Assembly (NCBI GenBank): GCA_027625915.1
Contig: JANTQA010000076.1
Coordinates: 1,178,001-1,242,000, forward strand
Origin: Anaeramoeba flamelloides
Taxonomy: Eukaryota > Metamonada > Anaeramoebidae
Direction of reading: 5' to 3'
DNA: 64,000 nucleotides
In this document: positions 12,288 to 24,924 of the stretch, in pieces
Numbering within the stretch: the first letter of the stretch is position 1
How the letters are laid out: the number at the start of each line of letters is the position of its first letter
Notes under the pieces: model-generated
Seen by the model: the letters and a program-made list of their open reading frames with translations, nothing else
Databases searched by the model: none
What the model was told of the DNA's origin: nothing
Made by a program: the position numbers and the translations under genes

Positions 12288-12634
12288 GTGGTTCCAAAAG
12301 TCAAAATTTGCTAATTTATCAATTTTTTTTTTCCAAAATCCAAATTAAAGAGTCTCATACTAACAGGTTGGAAGGTATTCAAACAAACAAAAGTGATTCT
12401 TTGGGTTGTTGATTGAAATTTTATATTATGTTTGGTTTTATTTTGATACTACAAATAATTTATTTTTTATATCATTAGGTTAATTAAGTAGAAGGGAAAT
12501 TATTATTTCAATTTTCTACCAAAAACAGCATTTTTTTATAAACTTACCTTCCGATATATTAGTCTTACACTCTTTAATTTAGATTTCGGAAAAAAAAAAT
12601 TGATAAATTAGCAAATTTTGTCTTTTTGAACAAC
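12288..12634. mobile_element. About 350-bp element with terminal inverted repeats
   Basis: Left GTTCCAAAAGTCAAAATTTG and right GTTCAAAAAGACAAAATTTG (complement strand) begin arms of about 85 bp, including GCTAATTTATCAATTTTTTT. The interior has no coding capacity. No clear target duplication. Confidence 0.65.
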
Positions 12635-12823
12635 GCTTAATCTTCATATGAAGTTGAAGAGCAATCAGATAACAGTAAAAAGAACATGGTCAAATATCCA
12701 ATACCAGATAATCTTTTTTCAAATTTCAGGGATTGTAAACCTTAAGACACTTAAAATTATTTATTAAATGTTTTTCACCTCATTATCAATAATTCATTTT
12801 TCAAAAAAAATTTTTTTTTTAAT

Positions 12824-15800
12824 ATGTTCCTTTCTTTCTTGAATCAAACATCAAATTTAAAATTTTCGTCAAACAATATTAAATCCTCGATTTCGTTTCT
12901 TTTTACAAAAAACATAATTAACACTCAACAGATCGAGAGAAATTTCACAAAATATAATTTCCAATCATCAAAGATCCAAAGGAATTTTTCAAAAAAAGAA
13001 AATAGTGTAATAACTTTTTATTCAGCTCTTTGTTTTCATTTCACCAACACCATAAAAAAATAAAAAAAAAACAAAAAACTTTTATTGTTATTTTTAAATT
13101 GACATAAAAAATTTCAATCTTTTCTTTTTCTATTTTGACACCTTCAGTACCAAGAAGCAACAAAAAATTCAGAAAAATTGATTACATCTGAATTTACAGA
13201 CCATTTGCCCATTTTACCATTAATCAAAAAGCCGATCTTTCCCAATACTGTAATCAAAATATCAATCACACACAAAAACTTGTCCAGGTATTTTGATAAT
13301 TTATCCAGACAACACACCAAATATGTAGGTCTGTTTTTAACGAAAGAGCCTTACGTTGCTCAGTCAAACGATATGCAAACGCCCAAAAGCCAAATTGAAA
13401 TCTTTCTTGATTCGTTAATCTCTCAAAAAAATCAAGAAAAAGAAAAAACAAAAGAAGAAAAAGAAAATAAAGAAAAAGAAAAAGAAAAAGTGAAAGAAGA
13501 AAAAAATAATGTGAAACAGAGTAGTGAAGAATTTGTCATCAACCCGAATAATCGAGGTATGGATGGTATCAAAAGCTATGAGCAATTACACCATGTGGGA
13601 GTCTTAGGGCGAATACTCTCATCCAATCTCACGACTGAAAGAGGGGTGAAAACAAATTTGGTAATTATCTCTGCGCTGGAAAGGATCAGGTTACAGAGCA
13701 CACAGATGGTAAACACGCATTTAGAAGGTGTTGTTGGGAATCATCCCTTTCGCGAAAATAATTATTATGGTGATGTCGCCATTCGTGCGTACACACTAAA
13801 TATCATTGAGACGATTCACCAATTAATCGCAAGGAAACCCGCTTATGGGCGCGATTTGAATGTGCAATTTCTTGACACCAATATCAATTCGCCGAACGAA
13901 TTGTGTAATTTAGTAGGCGTCTTGACTTCGACAAGGAGAGACATTTTACAGCAAGTGCTCGAAGAGACTGATGAATTGAAAAGGCTTGAGCGTACTCTAA
14001 CTTTACTCAAAGGGGAATTGGAAATTAATGACATCCAGCAAGACATCGACACCCAGATCCAATTGCAATTGGAAAACCAGCAACGAAGGATCATTTTAGA
14101 AGATCAGCTACAGTTCATTAAACGAGAGTTAGGAATGAAGACCGATGACAAAAAAGTCGTGATCGGCAAAATACTTGAGATTGTGAAGAAGAAAAGTAAA
14201 TATTTACCGGACCATGCCATCAAGGCGATCAAGGAGCAATTGACAAGATTGGAAACCTTGCACATCTCTTCTTCGGAATTTAATAATATTCGAAATTACT
14301 TGGATTGGATCTTGAATTTGCCCTGGAACAAATTCCAAAAGGAAAATTTGGATCTAAGCTTGGCTGAACAAATTCTTGAAGAGGATCATTTCGGATTAAA
14401 GGATATTAAAAAAAACATTTTGGAATTTATTGCTGTGGGGAATTTGAAAAAAAAGTTTTCTGGCAAGATCCTGTGCCTTGTTGGTGCGCCGGGTGTCGGG
14501 AAAACCTCGATCGGGAAAAGCATTGCAAGGGCTTTAAACCGCGAGTTTTTTAGATTTTCGTTAGGCGGGCTAACCGATGTGATGGAACTGAAGGGATTTA
14601 AGCGCACGTACGTTGGCGCATTGCCTGGGATCTTCATCCAGGCACTGAAAAAGTTGAAAACATCGAACCCGGTCATTGTCCTTGACGAAATTGATAAGAT
14701 GGGCATGTCCTATAAGGGGGACCCCGCATCCGCACTTTTGGAGGCATTGGACCCCGAGCAAAATTCCGAATTTATGGATCATTTCTTAGATATACCCGTG
14801 GATCTATCTAAGGTTTTGTTTGTAATGACTGCCAATGTTATAGATACAATACCGCGTCCATTGCTAGATCGAATGGAAATTTTAAGAATTTCGGGCTATG
14901 TTGAGGAAGAAAAAATGAAAATCGCCAAGCATTATTTGGTACCTCGGGCAATGGAAGAAACCGGCATCAAGGATGATCAAGCGGAAATCACAGAAAGTGC
15001 ACTAAGAATTTTAATAAAGGATTATTGCAGAGAAGAAGGAGTAAGAAATTTACAAAAGCAAATTGAAAAGATCTTTAGGAAAGTTGCCTATAAAATTGCT
15101 AAAGGTCGTTATCAAAACGAAGATGATAAGAATCTGAAAGAGGCAGAGAAGGAGGGGAACAAGAATGCGAAGAAGAGCAATTTTGAAAAAATTTATATCA
15201 AGGATGATAATTTGACAGATTTTGTTGGACAACCACTTTTCGCTAAGGAACGTATTTTTAAAATCCCAACTGTTGGAGTATCAATCGGCTTGGCCTGGTC
15301 ACACTATGGTGGTTCTTTACTTTTTATCGAGTCTGTGATATCAGAAAACAATTATCCAAACGATACAATAAACGAAATTCCTTCAAAAAGCAAGGAGGAA
15401 AATGACAATAGTGATCAGGATAATGAGGAAAAAAAGAAAAAATTAATTATCAAAAATGCTAGCAATATGTATGGCAGTTTAAAAATAACTGGCCAATTGG
15501 GAAAGGTAATGCAGGAAAGCTCACAAATTGCTTATTCATTTGCAAAAACATTCTTAAGAAAAATTGAGCCTTCAAACGATTTCTTAAAAGTTCAGCATAT
15601 CCACACCCATTGCCCAGAAGGCGCCATTAAAAAGGATGGCCCAAGTGCAGGTGTAACCATAGTTACCAGTCTAATATCCTTAGCTTTGAATAAACCAATT
15701 AAAGCAGACCTTGCAATGACTGGCGAAATCACTTTGACAGGCAAAATTTTACCAGTAGGTGGAATTAAGGAAAAAATTTTAGCTGCTAGAAGATCAGATA

Positions 15801-15931
15801 TTAAGCATTTGATTTTCCCCTTCGAAAATCAACGAGATTGGAACGAATTGGAAAATTATATTAAAAAGGGTTTAAATGTTCATTTTGTTAAAAATTATCA
15901 AGAATTATTTAAAATAGCTTTTGAGATTTAA
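12824..15931 (+). CDS. Mitochondrial Lon protease (ATP-dependent, S16)
   Basis: Lon unfolds and degrades oxidised or misfolded matrix proteins. There are two exons, 12824-13006 and 13148-15931, with a 141-bp intron (GTAATA...TTCAG, phase 0), giving 988 residues. Exon 1 encodes 61 residues rich in Asn, Ser, Lys and Phe with almost no acids, a plausible matrix presequence. Exon 2 begins YQEATKNSEKL, then the substrate-binding domain (LPILPLIKKPIFPN). A Lys/Glu linker follows at about residues 150-185. The AAA+ module has Walker A GAPGVGKT (K513) and Walker B VIVLDEID (E575). The protease domain has DGPSAGVT (Ser894) and GGIKEK (catalytic Lys937), the family's 43-residue spacing. A charged insert (about 800-825) is typical of mitochondrial Lons. 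All catalytic residues are present. The frame of exon 2 opens without an ATG near its start, which supports the upstream exon. Confidence 0.95.
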
Positions 15932-17242
15932 TTGATTCTTTTGCTTTTTGTTTCTATTTTTATTTTTTTTTTATTTTTTTTTTTTTTTTATTCTTTTTTT
16001 CTCATTTGTGTTTTTTTATTATTCTTATAATTATCGATATTTTAATTTTGAAAAGTTATCCTTGTTGGGATTTCAAAATTAGTTTTTTTTTTCTTTTATT
16101 AAAAAAATTAATAAAACTATCAATGATTTTTTTTTGTTTTGTTTTTTTTTTTGAGAAATTTCTCACCTATGTCTATTAAATCGACAATTTGTCAAATTTA
16201 TCGAAATTTTAACCTTTTCTAAATCTAATATTCTGTTCATTATTATGCTCTGGGGGTACGTTAAAAAGTTGGGTTTTCCCAGATAGAGAGAGCTAGAGTG
16301 TGTTGATTTTTCTTTCTTCATTGTGGTAAATTTTTTCCCATGAAATATTTATTAATTTTAAAAAATTACCAATAATCACCTTTTTAAACAAATCTATTAT
16401 GATTTATTTCGATGGGTGTAAAAAGAATTGATGGTTTTTTTATATTTTTTTTTTATTTTTGAAGAGAGAAAATTGCTTTTCTCCTGTGTGCCCTAATTTC
16501 TAAACTTTTTTTAGAAATTTTGTTAAAGAATCACAAATTTTATTATCACTTACTAATGATAATATACATGATAAATTCTTTTTGTTCATAATATCTCGGA
16601 TATTATTAATTTTTTTATTTTTTTAAAAAAATTCAAAAGAATTGATTTTAAGGAGTTATCCTTTTTTTTTTTTATTAAAAGAGATAATGCTACCAATAAT
16701 ATCTCGTATTATTTTAAACCAATTATATTAGTTACTTGATAATTTGTTGGTTTATCAGTGAAATTGGAGAACATTTTTGAATTTTTACAAATATTTTCAA
16801 TTGATTAAAATAATTGATTTTCTCTGTTTTAATATTGTTTTCTTCAAAAATCGGGGTTATAGATTGTTCAAGTCAATAATTAATATTTACTTTTTTTCTG
16901 AAATAGAAAAATTGAGAACAAATAAAAAAGAAAAATCTTTTTTAAAACAATCGGAAGAGAGCATGTTTTTGGACAAATTAATTACAATTTTTAATTTGAC
17001 AAGAAAAAAAGTAAAAATCAAACATTTGAATCAAATACAGTTCTTGAGTTGCAAAAAAATTCCAAAATAAAAAAAAAAACAATATACACATATTTTATTT
17101 TCAAATTTAGACAAAAATTAAAAGACAAAACAACCTGAGGATCTTTGAATATAATTTCAAAGATATTCCATAAAAAGGTAATTACATTTTTTTATAAACA
17201 GTGTTTTCATTCTTTAGCACAGTCTGGTGTGACCAAAAAATT
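15932..17242. other. Intergenic region between Lon and the BTB gene
   Basis: The two genes end facing each other. The content is T-rich downstream sequence. A 97-codon open frame at 16777-17070 starts at TTG, resembles nothing I know, and has no convincing upstream exon. I see no RNA gene. Confidence 0.5.
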
Positions 17243-18754
17243 TTATATATTAAAATTGACTGCAAAATTAATTGAATTTGCAATTAATTTCTTGCCATCT
17301 GAATTTGGATCCCAAAAGGAATCATGGTTTCGGACTTTGTTTGAAATCGGCCAGATATTTAAAATAATCACGCACCCATCTTTGTGAGGAATCGGGTTTC
17401 TAATATATTTCAAACCTACAAGTGGTTGTTTGTTGGACCATTCAGCAATTATTTGTGAGTTTTGATATATAACTTTTGGAACTATATGAAACGAATCTTT
17501 ACCGCCATTAAAACTGTTAACGTTTTTTAAAATGGGGTGCATGGGGAACTTTTTGTCGCCGAGAGAAAGCTTTTTATTGAAAAACAATTTCCCTGGCGAG
17601 AAGGGGAGGAATTCGGGTGAGACTATTCGGCCTTTCATTGATCTTCGATGGTTAAGACGTAAGGAATCTGAAGAACAAATTACGATACCCTTTCCATTTT
17701 CAACATATTTGGCAAGGCTATTGCCTACTTCGAGAGCATTGAGAAACGGTTCATAGGAGAAGATAAATATTGTGTCATAGTCTTTGATTTCCTCATAAGA
17801 TAGGCTCTCCAAATTGGCATTCACAACACTAATATTTTCTCTCAAGATCCCCTCGCTAGCTACTGATTTGATAGCGTCATTGATATACTTTCTATGCTTT
17901 GTTGCAGCCAAGAGTAAAACTTTGATTTCCTTTTGTGTTTTATATTTCTTGTTTATTCTCGATCGTTCTGGCAAAAATTTTGTCTTTAGAATAACCTTTT
18001 CAGAGTGCAAATTGTTCTTCTTAGATTTTTTACATGAATTCTTTTGATCAAAATTAAAAGTTTGATATTCATTCATCCCGATCGATCCAAATAAATCTGT
18101 ATCTAAATTCGTAATTAACCGCTTTTTGAGTGATCTCTTATAGGGTGTTTCGATAATTCTATGGAATAATTCAATTTCTGTGGTCCTGATATTCTTCATT
18201 GCTAAAATTTTCTTGATGGTCTTTGGTGCTAAATTATTAAAAATTCCTTTTTGAGAAAAAAGTTCTTTTGAATGCATTTCCATTCCAGCAATAATAATAT
18301 TTAGTAATTTCGAATCCCCTAACTTCAGTGCCTTTTCATAAAGACTGAGCCCAAAAGTGCCGTTGATGTTTTTCTTTAAAAATTGATAACAATAGCCTGT
18401 TAATCCTTTAATTTTAAACACTTTTGAGAGATTTAGTACATCCAGGCAGTCAGACAAAATGATCTTTGGTTGGAAAGTATAACAATATTGCAACATTTGC
18501 TTAAACACTTGTGGACTGACACTTGATAAATAAATGTGTGGAATCAGTTTATTTAGATTTGGATCATATCTTTCTTCCAGATCTTGATTCTGAGTAAATA
18601 GTTCTTTAAATGACTGTGAATTGATCGAGAGAATAAATTGATGCCCATAGACGGCCTCCTTGTTTTCTCCTAGAATAAATTTGATATCAGACATGTCACT
18701 GCTATTCACTAAGCTTGATAACCTTTCCTTCATTGGTGTTATTAATTTTGCCAT
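17243..18754 (-). CDS. BTB-BACK protein with a Rossmann-like C-terminal domain
   Basis: This is an intronless 503-residue protein. Residues about 19-130 are a BTB/POZ fold: SDIKFILG, YGHQFILSINSQSFKELF, and VFKQMLQYCYTF. About 130-215 is BACK-like helical sequence. After a basic linker (about 235-275), residues 278-503 form an alpha/beta domain: IKVLLLAA, IKDYDTIFIFSYEPF, GNSLAKYVENGKGIVI, then LPFSPGKL, MHPILKNVNSFNGGKDSFH, AEWSNKQPLVGLKY, and FWDPNSDGKKLIANSINFA. That pattern resembles extracellular bacterial proteins with ALGNxLADYVDAGGG and HPLMxGVxSFNGG segments, related to glutamine-amidotransferase-like Rossmann folds. I recognise this from memory of sequence patterns, not from a search. 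BTB proteins often recruit Cullin-3; whether this one does, and what the C-terminal domain binds, is unknown. No catalytic triad is evident. Confidence 0.78.
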   Translation of the reverse strand: MAKLITPMKERLSSLVNSSDMSDIKFILGENKEAVYGHQFILSINSQSFKELFTQNQDLEERYDPNLNKLIPHIYLSSVSPQVFKQMLQYCYTFQPKIILSDCLDVLNLSKVFKIKGLTGYCYQFLKKNINGTFGLSLYEKALKLGDSKLLNIIIAGMEMHSKELFSQKGIFNNLAPKTIKKILAMKNIRTTEIELFHRIIETPYKRSLKKRLITNLDTDLFGSIGMNEYQTFNFDQKNSCKKSKKNNLHSEKVILKTKFLPERSRINKKYKTQKEIKVLLLAATKHRKYINDAIKSVASEGILRENISVVNANLESLSYEEIKDYDTIFIFSYEPFLNALEVGNSLAKYVENGKGIVICSSDSLRLNHRRSMKGRIVSPEFLPFSPGKLFFNKKLSLGDKKFPMHPILKNVNSFNGGKDSFHIVPKVIYQNSQIIAEWSNKQPLVGLKYIRNPIPHKDGCVIILNIWPISNKVRNHDSFWDPNSDGKKLIANSINFAVNFNI

Positions 18755-19500
18755 TCTATTAATTGGAGATCAACCCTTTTTTTGTGGAATAGATGAGTTT
18801 AAAAAATAATAAATTTTGTGTACCTTTTTCAAAATTAGACATTTGGCGGATTGTTTATTAAAAGTTTACTTTTCTTTTATGAGATTTGTTTGATCAACTT
18901 TTGTTGAACTACTCTAAAATCCATCTGAGAAGTCCTTGATTAAAAAAACAATTTTTTCAATTAGTGAGTAAATTATTTGTAAATTGAATTTATCCTTAAT
19001 CTTTTTTTGATAAAATGGTTTGGTGTTAATGTTCAAAAGTGGAGAAAAGTGGAGTTTTAAAGTAGGTTGTATTGATTATTACCATGAAAACTCACTTTTA
19101 TTTTTTTTTAATTTTTGAGAGATCAAAGTCAAAAAAAAGATTTAATCTTATTATTAAGATAATTCGATCAATTAAGATTGATCTATAACTCAAGTATTGT
19201 AAATTTAACAAATACTCTTTATAGTGTTCCAGGGATTTGAACTTATTCAAAAAAAAACTGTTAAGGGAGTATTATTTTTTAAAAATAAAATGAAAAATTA
19301 TTAAGATCTTGAAAAAAAATTTTTTTTTTAATTTGTGTTTTGAGTTATGAAATTGATGATTCTACATCACTTAAGCAATTTATTAATTTGAGTCTCATTT
19401 TTTTTAAATCTAAAATTAACATTTTTTCCAATTTAAAACTATGAAAAAAATTTACCAATAATTTTTATTAAGAATTAAGTTTATTCTTGAAAAAAGTATA

Positions 19501-19960
19501 AGTGTTGAGAGAAAAATGTTGGACAAAGAAAAATGGTTGGACAGCTATTTTAATTGGGAACATCACTGAAAATGATTTTTAATTTCAATCTTTTGTGAAA
19601 AAAATAAAGAAAATAACAATAATCTACTTATAAGAATAAGGATTAATATAATTCTACTTTTTCAAAAGCTTATCTCTTATAATCTAAAGCAAGTTTAAAA
19701 ATTACCATTTTCAGAATTAATAGTAAACTTTACTACAACTTGGATTTTTGTTAAAATAGCATGATCTACTTTAGTTCACAACCATTCAAATGAGTATTCT
19801 ACACACACCATAGATTAATGAACTTGGAACACCTTTAAACCTGGATTTATATAAAAGTCACCTAGTTATCAATAGGATTTGATTTTCAATTTTACTAATG
19901 TTCCCAATTAAAAATGGTGTCCAACCATTTTTCTGTGTCCAACATTTTTCTCTCAACACT
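19501..19960. mobile_element. 460-bp MITE with TA duplication
   Basis: The ends are AGTGTTGAGAGAAAAATGTT and its complement, with TA at 19499-19500 and 19961-19962. The arms of about 60 bp share GGACA, AAAAATGGTTGGACA and AATTGGGAACAT. There is no coding frame. It is probably moved by a Tc1/mariner-type transposase. Confidence 0.85.
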
Positions 19961-20324
19961 TACTTATTTTTCGTTTTATTTTAGGAAAGTATTGATTTTA
20001 AAAGAAAATTTTTTATTTTTAATAATTTTTAATAATTAATCGTTCAATTCAAATCTCAACCCATAAAACTAGTTGTGGTATAGGTGATTCAATAAATGAA
20101 ATTTTGATACAAGTTTACCAAAAGTTTATCAATGAAATTTAGATCAATTCATATAATTTTTTTTTTAAAGTTTAAAAAAAAACATTTTCTTCTTTTCCAA
20201 TAAAGAAAAAAAAATTGCAAAAAAATTTTGAATTATGTTAAAGTTTATAACAAATTCTTAGGTCTTATTCATAATAACCATTATAATTTTTCAAAATCTT
20301 TTACATAAACCTAGCCTGATTATA

Positions 20325-20970
20325 ACCAATTATTAAGATTTTTCATAGATTTGTCTTTTTCTTGGATCTTTCTTCTTCATTGTGTATCTTTGTATTGGTC
20401 AGAAAACACAACTAGAGCTTAGAGGTTTTTGTTTGATCGATCACTATAAGAAGGAAAATTATTCTTTATTCTTTTTGGCTATTTAAAATTGTGAAGGTAA
20501 CAACTCCATTTTAAGAAAACACACAGATTTTATATTCAAGTCTATTGTTGGAATGGGTAATTATTAGCAATGATCATAAAATTGGTTTGAGATTTTATAT
20601 TTTATTCTAAAAAAAAAAAATGAAAAGAAAAAAATGTTTTTCAAGAACAAAACAAACTCTTTATGCCTTTAAAAGTTTTCTGTCTTTCAAAACTTTTAAG
20701 CACTTGAAGACAATTCAAAGCCCTTACAAACCCTTTCTGACATTTTTAAAGATGGAAAATGTTGTAAAAGTGTCAAGGCTTTTGTAAAAGTCAATAGATT
20801 TTTTTTAAGGTGATTTCAAAACAATTATTTTTCATTTTTTCATGATAATGTTGAATATCGCAATTTTATGACTTTTCCTGATAAGGTTGGACTAACTGAG
20901 ATTTTTTTGATACAATTGTGATTTTATTGTTAATATCATGATAATATATTTTTTCATCAATACCTCTATT
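20325..20970 (-). mobile_element. Truncated copy of the 1.2-kb CGCGAT element
   Basis: This is the reverse complement of 22185-22800: shared GTAATTTGGAGTTGTTA-type blocks, AATAGCCAAAAAGAATAAAG, TATAGTGATCGATCAAAC and a terminal TACCTC end near 20970. Similarity stops near 20325, so roughly half the element is missing. With the full copy it forms a 600-bp inverted repeat separated by 1.2 kb. Confidence 0.7.
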
Positions 20971-22184
20971 ATTCTATATATGTGATATTTTGTAATTCCT
21001 TTTTTTTAAATCATTTTTTAAATATATCCTTTAACAATCAAATATTTCAACAAGAAGCCTTTATCATTCTCTAAAAAAAAATGTTTAATCGATTTTAATT
21101 GTATAAAAGTTTTTCAAATAACAATTTGTCTATTATAGTACCAAAAAAAAATAATATAAAAAAAAATACTTGACTTTTAATCATAAATTTTCAAAGAAAT
21201 GCTATATAACTGTTGAACAATTTCTTTTATTTAAGCACCAAACAATAAAAATTATAATTTAGCCACTTATTATAACAATTAGTTATTAAATTACACTTTT
21301 TCAAAACGAAATCGAACCAATCAAAAAACAAGAATAAAAATTATTATTTTCAAAACTCTAGCAAACCTAAAAAACTAAATATTTTTTTTTTTTTAAATAA
21401 GTGGATCTAATTGGGTTGTCAAACAAATTAATTATTATTCAATAGACACCTCACTTTAATGAAGTTTATTTAGGTTTATTATTGATTTCATAAAAAAATG
21501 GTTTGTTAAAAAAGGATTTGATTTTAAATAAAAGAAATTACACAACAATTTTCCGAATATTAATAATTAAAAATTTTTCCTAAATTATTTTCATGCACTG
21601 TTTTTTTTTTTTTCATTATTATATTTTTTTTGACGAATTTTTCAATGAAGATATCTAAATCGTAAAATCACTCAAGCTGGGTTAATAAATATAGTTAAAC
21701 TATTAAAGTCAATTTTCTATTGATAGAAACATCATAGCAACAAAAATCCAAAAAATTTATTTTTTGGATTTTTTTAATTAAAACTTTTTTTTCAAAAATC
21801 AAATTTTGATGATTTTATAGTTTTATTCTACATTTTAAATTCTATTTTAATTATAATAATTAATTTAATTTTTGGTCTTGGTTTTTTTTGTAAAATGAAC
21901 GGAAAAAGAGGTAATAAAATATTTAAGAATCTGAACTTCTGTTTACTATATAAAAATTAAAACTAATTTAACATTTTTTTCTAGAATGTTAACATAAAAT
22001 AATAGATATGAAGATGGTTCTTATCTTTATTTATTTTTTTTTTATTCAAATTCATATTACTTATATTTAAGAAGGTAACTTCCAGTAGAGTTGTGTCTAA
22101 TAACAGAAGTCTAAAATTAAACTTTTTTATTATTTTCAATTCCATTAGTTAAGTGTTTTGTTTATTTAGTCGTATCTATTAATA

Positions 22185-23419
22185 GAGGTTTTGATGATAA
22201 CATATATTATCATGATATTAACAATAAAATCGCGATAATATTAAAAATCGTGATTAGTCCAACTTTATCGGGATATTCACATTATCGTGAAAAAATGAAA
22301 AATTATTTTTTTGATTTTTACTTTAAAAAAATCTCTTGGTTTTACAAAAGCCTTGAGACTTTTACAACACTTTTCCCCTTTCATAAATGTTTGAAAGTGT
22401 TTGTAAGGGCTTTGAACTGTCTTCAAGTGTTTGAAAGTTTTGAAAGACATAAAATTTTTGTAAAGGCCATGAGTTTGGTTTGTTCTTGAAAAACATTTTT
22501 TTCTTTTTCATTTTTTTTTTTAAAAAAATATCAAATCTCAAACCAATTTTATGATCAAACTAATAATTACCCATTCCAAAATATAATTGAATATAAGATA
22601 GATGTGTTTTCTTACAATGGAGTTGTTACAGTCACAATTTTAAATAGCCAAAAAGAATAAAGAATAATTTTCCTTCTTATAGTGATCGATCAAACAATAA
22701 CCTCTAAGCTCTAATTGTGTTTTCTGTCCAATACAAAGATGCTCAAAGAAGAAAAAGAACAAGAAGACAAATCTATAAAAAATCTTAATAATTGGTGATC
22801 ATCTTCTGAAAAGGATGTTGTGAAAGCTAATGAAAAGTTTATCCATCCCCTTTTAGCTTTCTGAGAATATTGAAAATCTTTTAACCCAAGAACACATTCT
22901 TTAAAGAACGGACAAAGGGTTGGTTATTTTAGAAGGTCTTTTATTCAACTCAATTTACAACACCACGATTAACTAAAAAAATATTTAATATCTCTTTATT
23001 TCTTATTGTTGTTGATCTTAAAGGGTCGATAGGTTTGACAACCAAATAAAATGAAAACGCAATAAAACTCTTGGGTCTGATCTTTGATTAGATCAAGTAT
23101 CTTTTTTGTCGTTTTTTCAAAGAATGACTTTTTGTCAATCAACTGTTTTTTGATCAAAAAAAATTTTTTTGTTAAAATATTTCTCAATTAGCCCAAAAAC
23201 CCATCAACTATTATATCGCGATTACTTTTTAATCGCAATATTTTGGCATTTATCGCGATTTTATAGAATTATCGTGATTTGTTAGATTATCGCGATAATA
23301 TTGAATATCGCGATTTTCTGATATTATCGCGATTTGATGGAAATTATCGCGATTTTTGTAACTTTATCGTGATTTTTGTAACTTTATCGTGAATTATATC
23401 ATGTTATCATCAAAACCTC
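22185..23419 (+). mobile_element. 1235-bp DNA transposon relic with subterminal repeats
   Basis: The ends are GAGGTTTTGATGATAACAT and its complement ATGTTATCATCAAAACCTC, flanked by TA at 22183-22184 and 23420-23421. Both ends carry subterminal ATCGCGAT-type motifs. No long frame survives; small frames at 22250-22489 and 22996-23187 are not recognisable. Other copies: 20325-20970 and 35605-36220, with a fragment at 38125-38230. Confidence 0.85.
23210..23395. repeat. Subterminal array of ATCGCGAT motifs
   Basis: Within 185 bp there are about ten copies of TTATCGCGATTTT or one-base variants (TTATCGTGATT), in an otherwise CpG-poor background. The opposite end of the element (about 22225-22295) has four more. 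Clustered palindromes of this kind are usually transposase-binding sites. Confidence 0.75.
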
Positions 23420-23705
23420 TAATTTTTAATATTTAATGTATCTTGTTTAAAATTAATATATATATATATATATATTTATTTCAAATCTGAAATTAAATGC
23501 CACAATTGAATTTTGAGAAGGAACAAGGTGTATATTATTTAAGATATCTTAAAGTAGGCTAAGTTATTCAATTTAATACTCTATTGTAGCGTTTGGGATT
23601 AGTTGTTCAAAAAAATTACTAATTTTTTTTTCAATAGGAATTTTGAATTCCAGAACGAATTATACAAAACAAAATAAAAAATGTTTTTTCTCATCTTCTT
23701 TACAA

Positions 23706-24924
23706 ACTGTTTCAGGAAGTAAGTACATTTTACCATTTTGAAAAATTTTAATTGTGTTCAAATTACTAAAAAATATTTTTTGAGTGCCACCAGATATTGA
23801 AATTTTGAAACCAAAACACCATCCACGAGTCTATTTGTGAAAAGAATCAAAGTAATTCAGAGTTGAATCTAAAATTTTTCAATTTTTTGAACCTTTTTTT
23901 TTGATTCAATTTTTGGTTTTATTAAATTTGGTTTTGGATCTAGAGATGTGTTTATATAAACGATTGGAATTAATCAAACAGTAACCCAAAAAAATATACC
24001 CGAAAGGGTGTTCATTTGAAACAAATATTTTCTTTTAGAAGACCAAACACGAAAGATCACAATTCGAAATAAATTTGTTGAAATCAAAAATGAAAAAAAA
24101 AAAATTGATAAAAGCCTATTTTCGAAGATTGGTTTTCTTTATCTTCTTAGTTTGTTTAAATACAAACTATTTTTTTGCCTTGAATTTCTCGCCCCATTAT
24201 TATTTATTATTATTTTGAAAAACCTTTTATTACAAATTTGCTTTCAAAATTCTTTTTTAAAATATTTTTATCAATCAAAACCAAAATAAAGAATTCTATT
24301 TCAAAAATTAAAATAAAGGAGTTGAATTCTTGGAATCAAAAAACAGTTAAAAAAGATTCAAATCAAAATAATTGAAAATTTAAACAACAAATTTCAATCA
24401 GATTCAGAATTTTTTTGAGTTCTCATTTTAATGGAAAATAAATAATTATAATATCAAACGAATTTTTCCAATAAATCCGTCATTCTCAAGAAGAATTCAA
24501 AAAATCTCTGATTTTCTGAACTAAAACTAGAATTAGATGACATAAATGAAAATAGGATTTTTAAATTCATTTTGAAAATTCTTTCGAAATAAACAGTAAT
24601 TTTTTTATCAAAAATTTTCCAGACATAATTTTATTCATAAAGAATCAAAAATAAAACCAAATAAAGAATAAGTAATTGTGTAAAATGTTATAGATAAGAT
24701 CAAGTAATAAATGATTTTTATTTATTTTTTTTTGATCAATTTTTTCATTTTTTTGATTTGCGTTTTTTTGTTGGTATGAAAATACCGTATACTAGGATAT
24801 ATTCCACTTTAGTATTTATGAAAATATCACTTTATTTGGCTAAAGAAATGATTTGAAGAATTCAGTTTTACATAAATGGTGGCACTCAAAAAATGAAAAA
24901 TGTACTTACCCCCTTAAAAAGTTA
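23706..24924. mobile_element. 1.2-kb inverted-repeat element
   Basis: The ends carry GTAAGTACATTTT followed by TTTTTTGAGTGCCACC, inverted at the right end. The interior has no coding frame. A strongly diverged relative appears to span 44233-46900. Confidence 0.65.

Larger units (their letters stand above)
7892..12823. other. Repeat-rich intergenic region between VDAC and Lon
   Basis: VDAC and Lon are divergently transcribed from this interval. No host gene was seen. It is largely filled by the nested MITEs at 8193-9415, the unclassified element at 10325-11365 and the inverted-repeat element at 12288-12634. Short open frames here fall inside those repeats. Confidence 0.6.

Noticed and set aside
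16777-17070. 97-codon plus-strand frame between Lon and BTB
   Set aside because: It starts at TTG, has no family resemblance, and a stop falls at the only plausible upstream acceptor.
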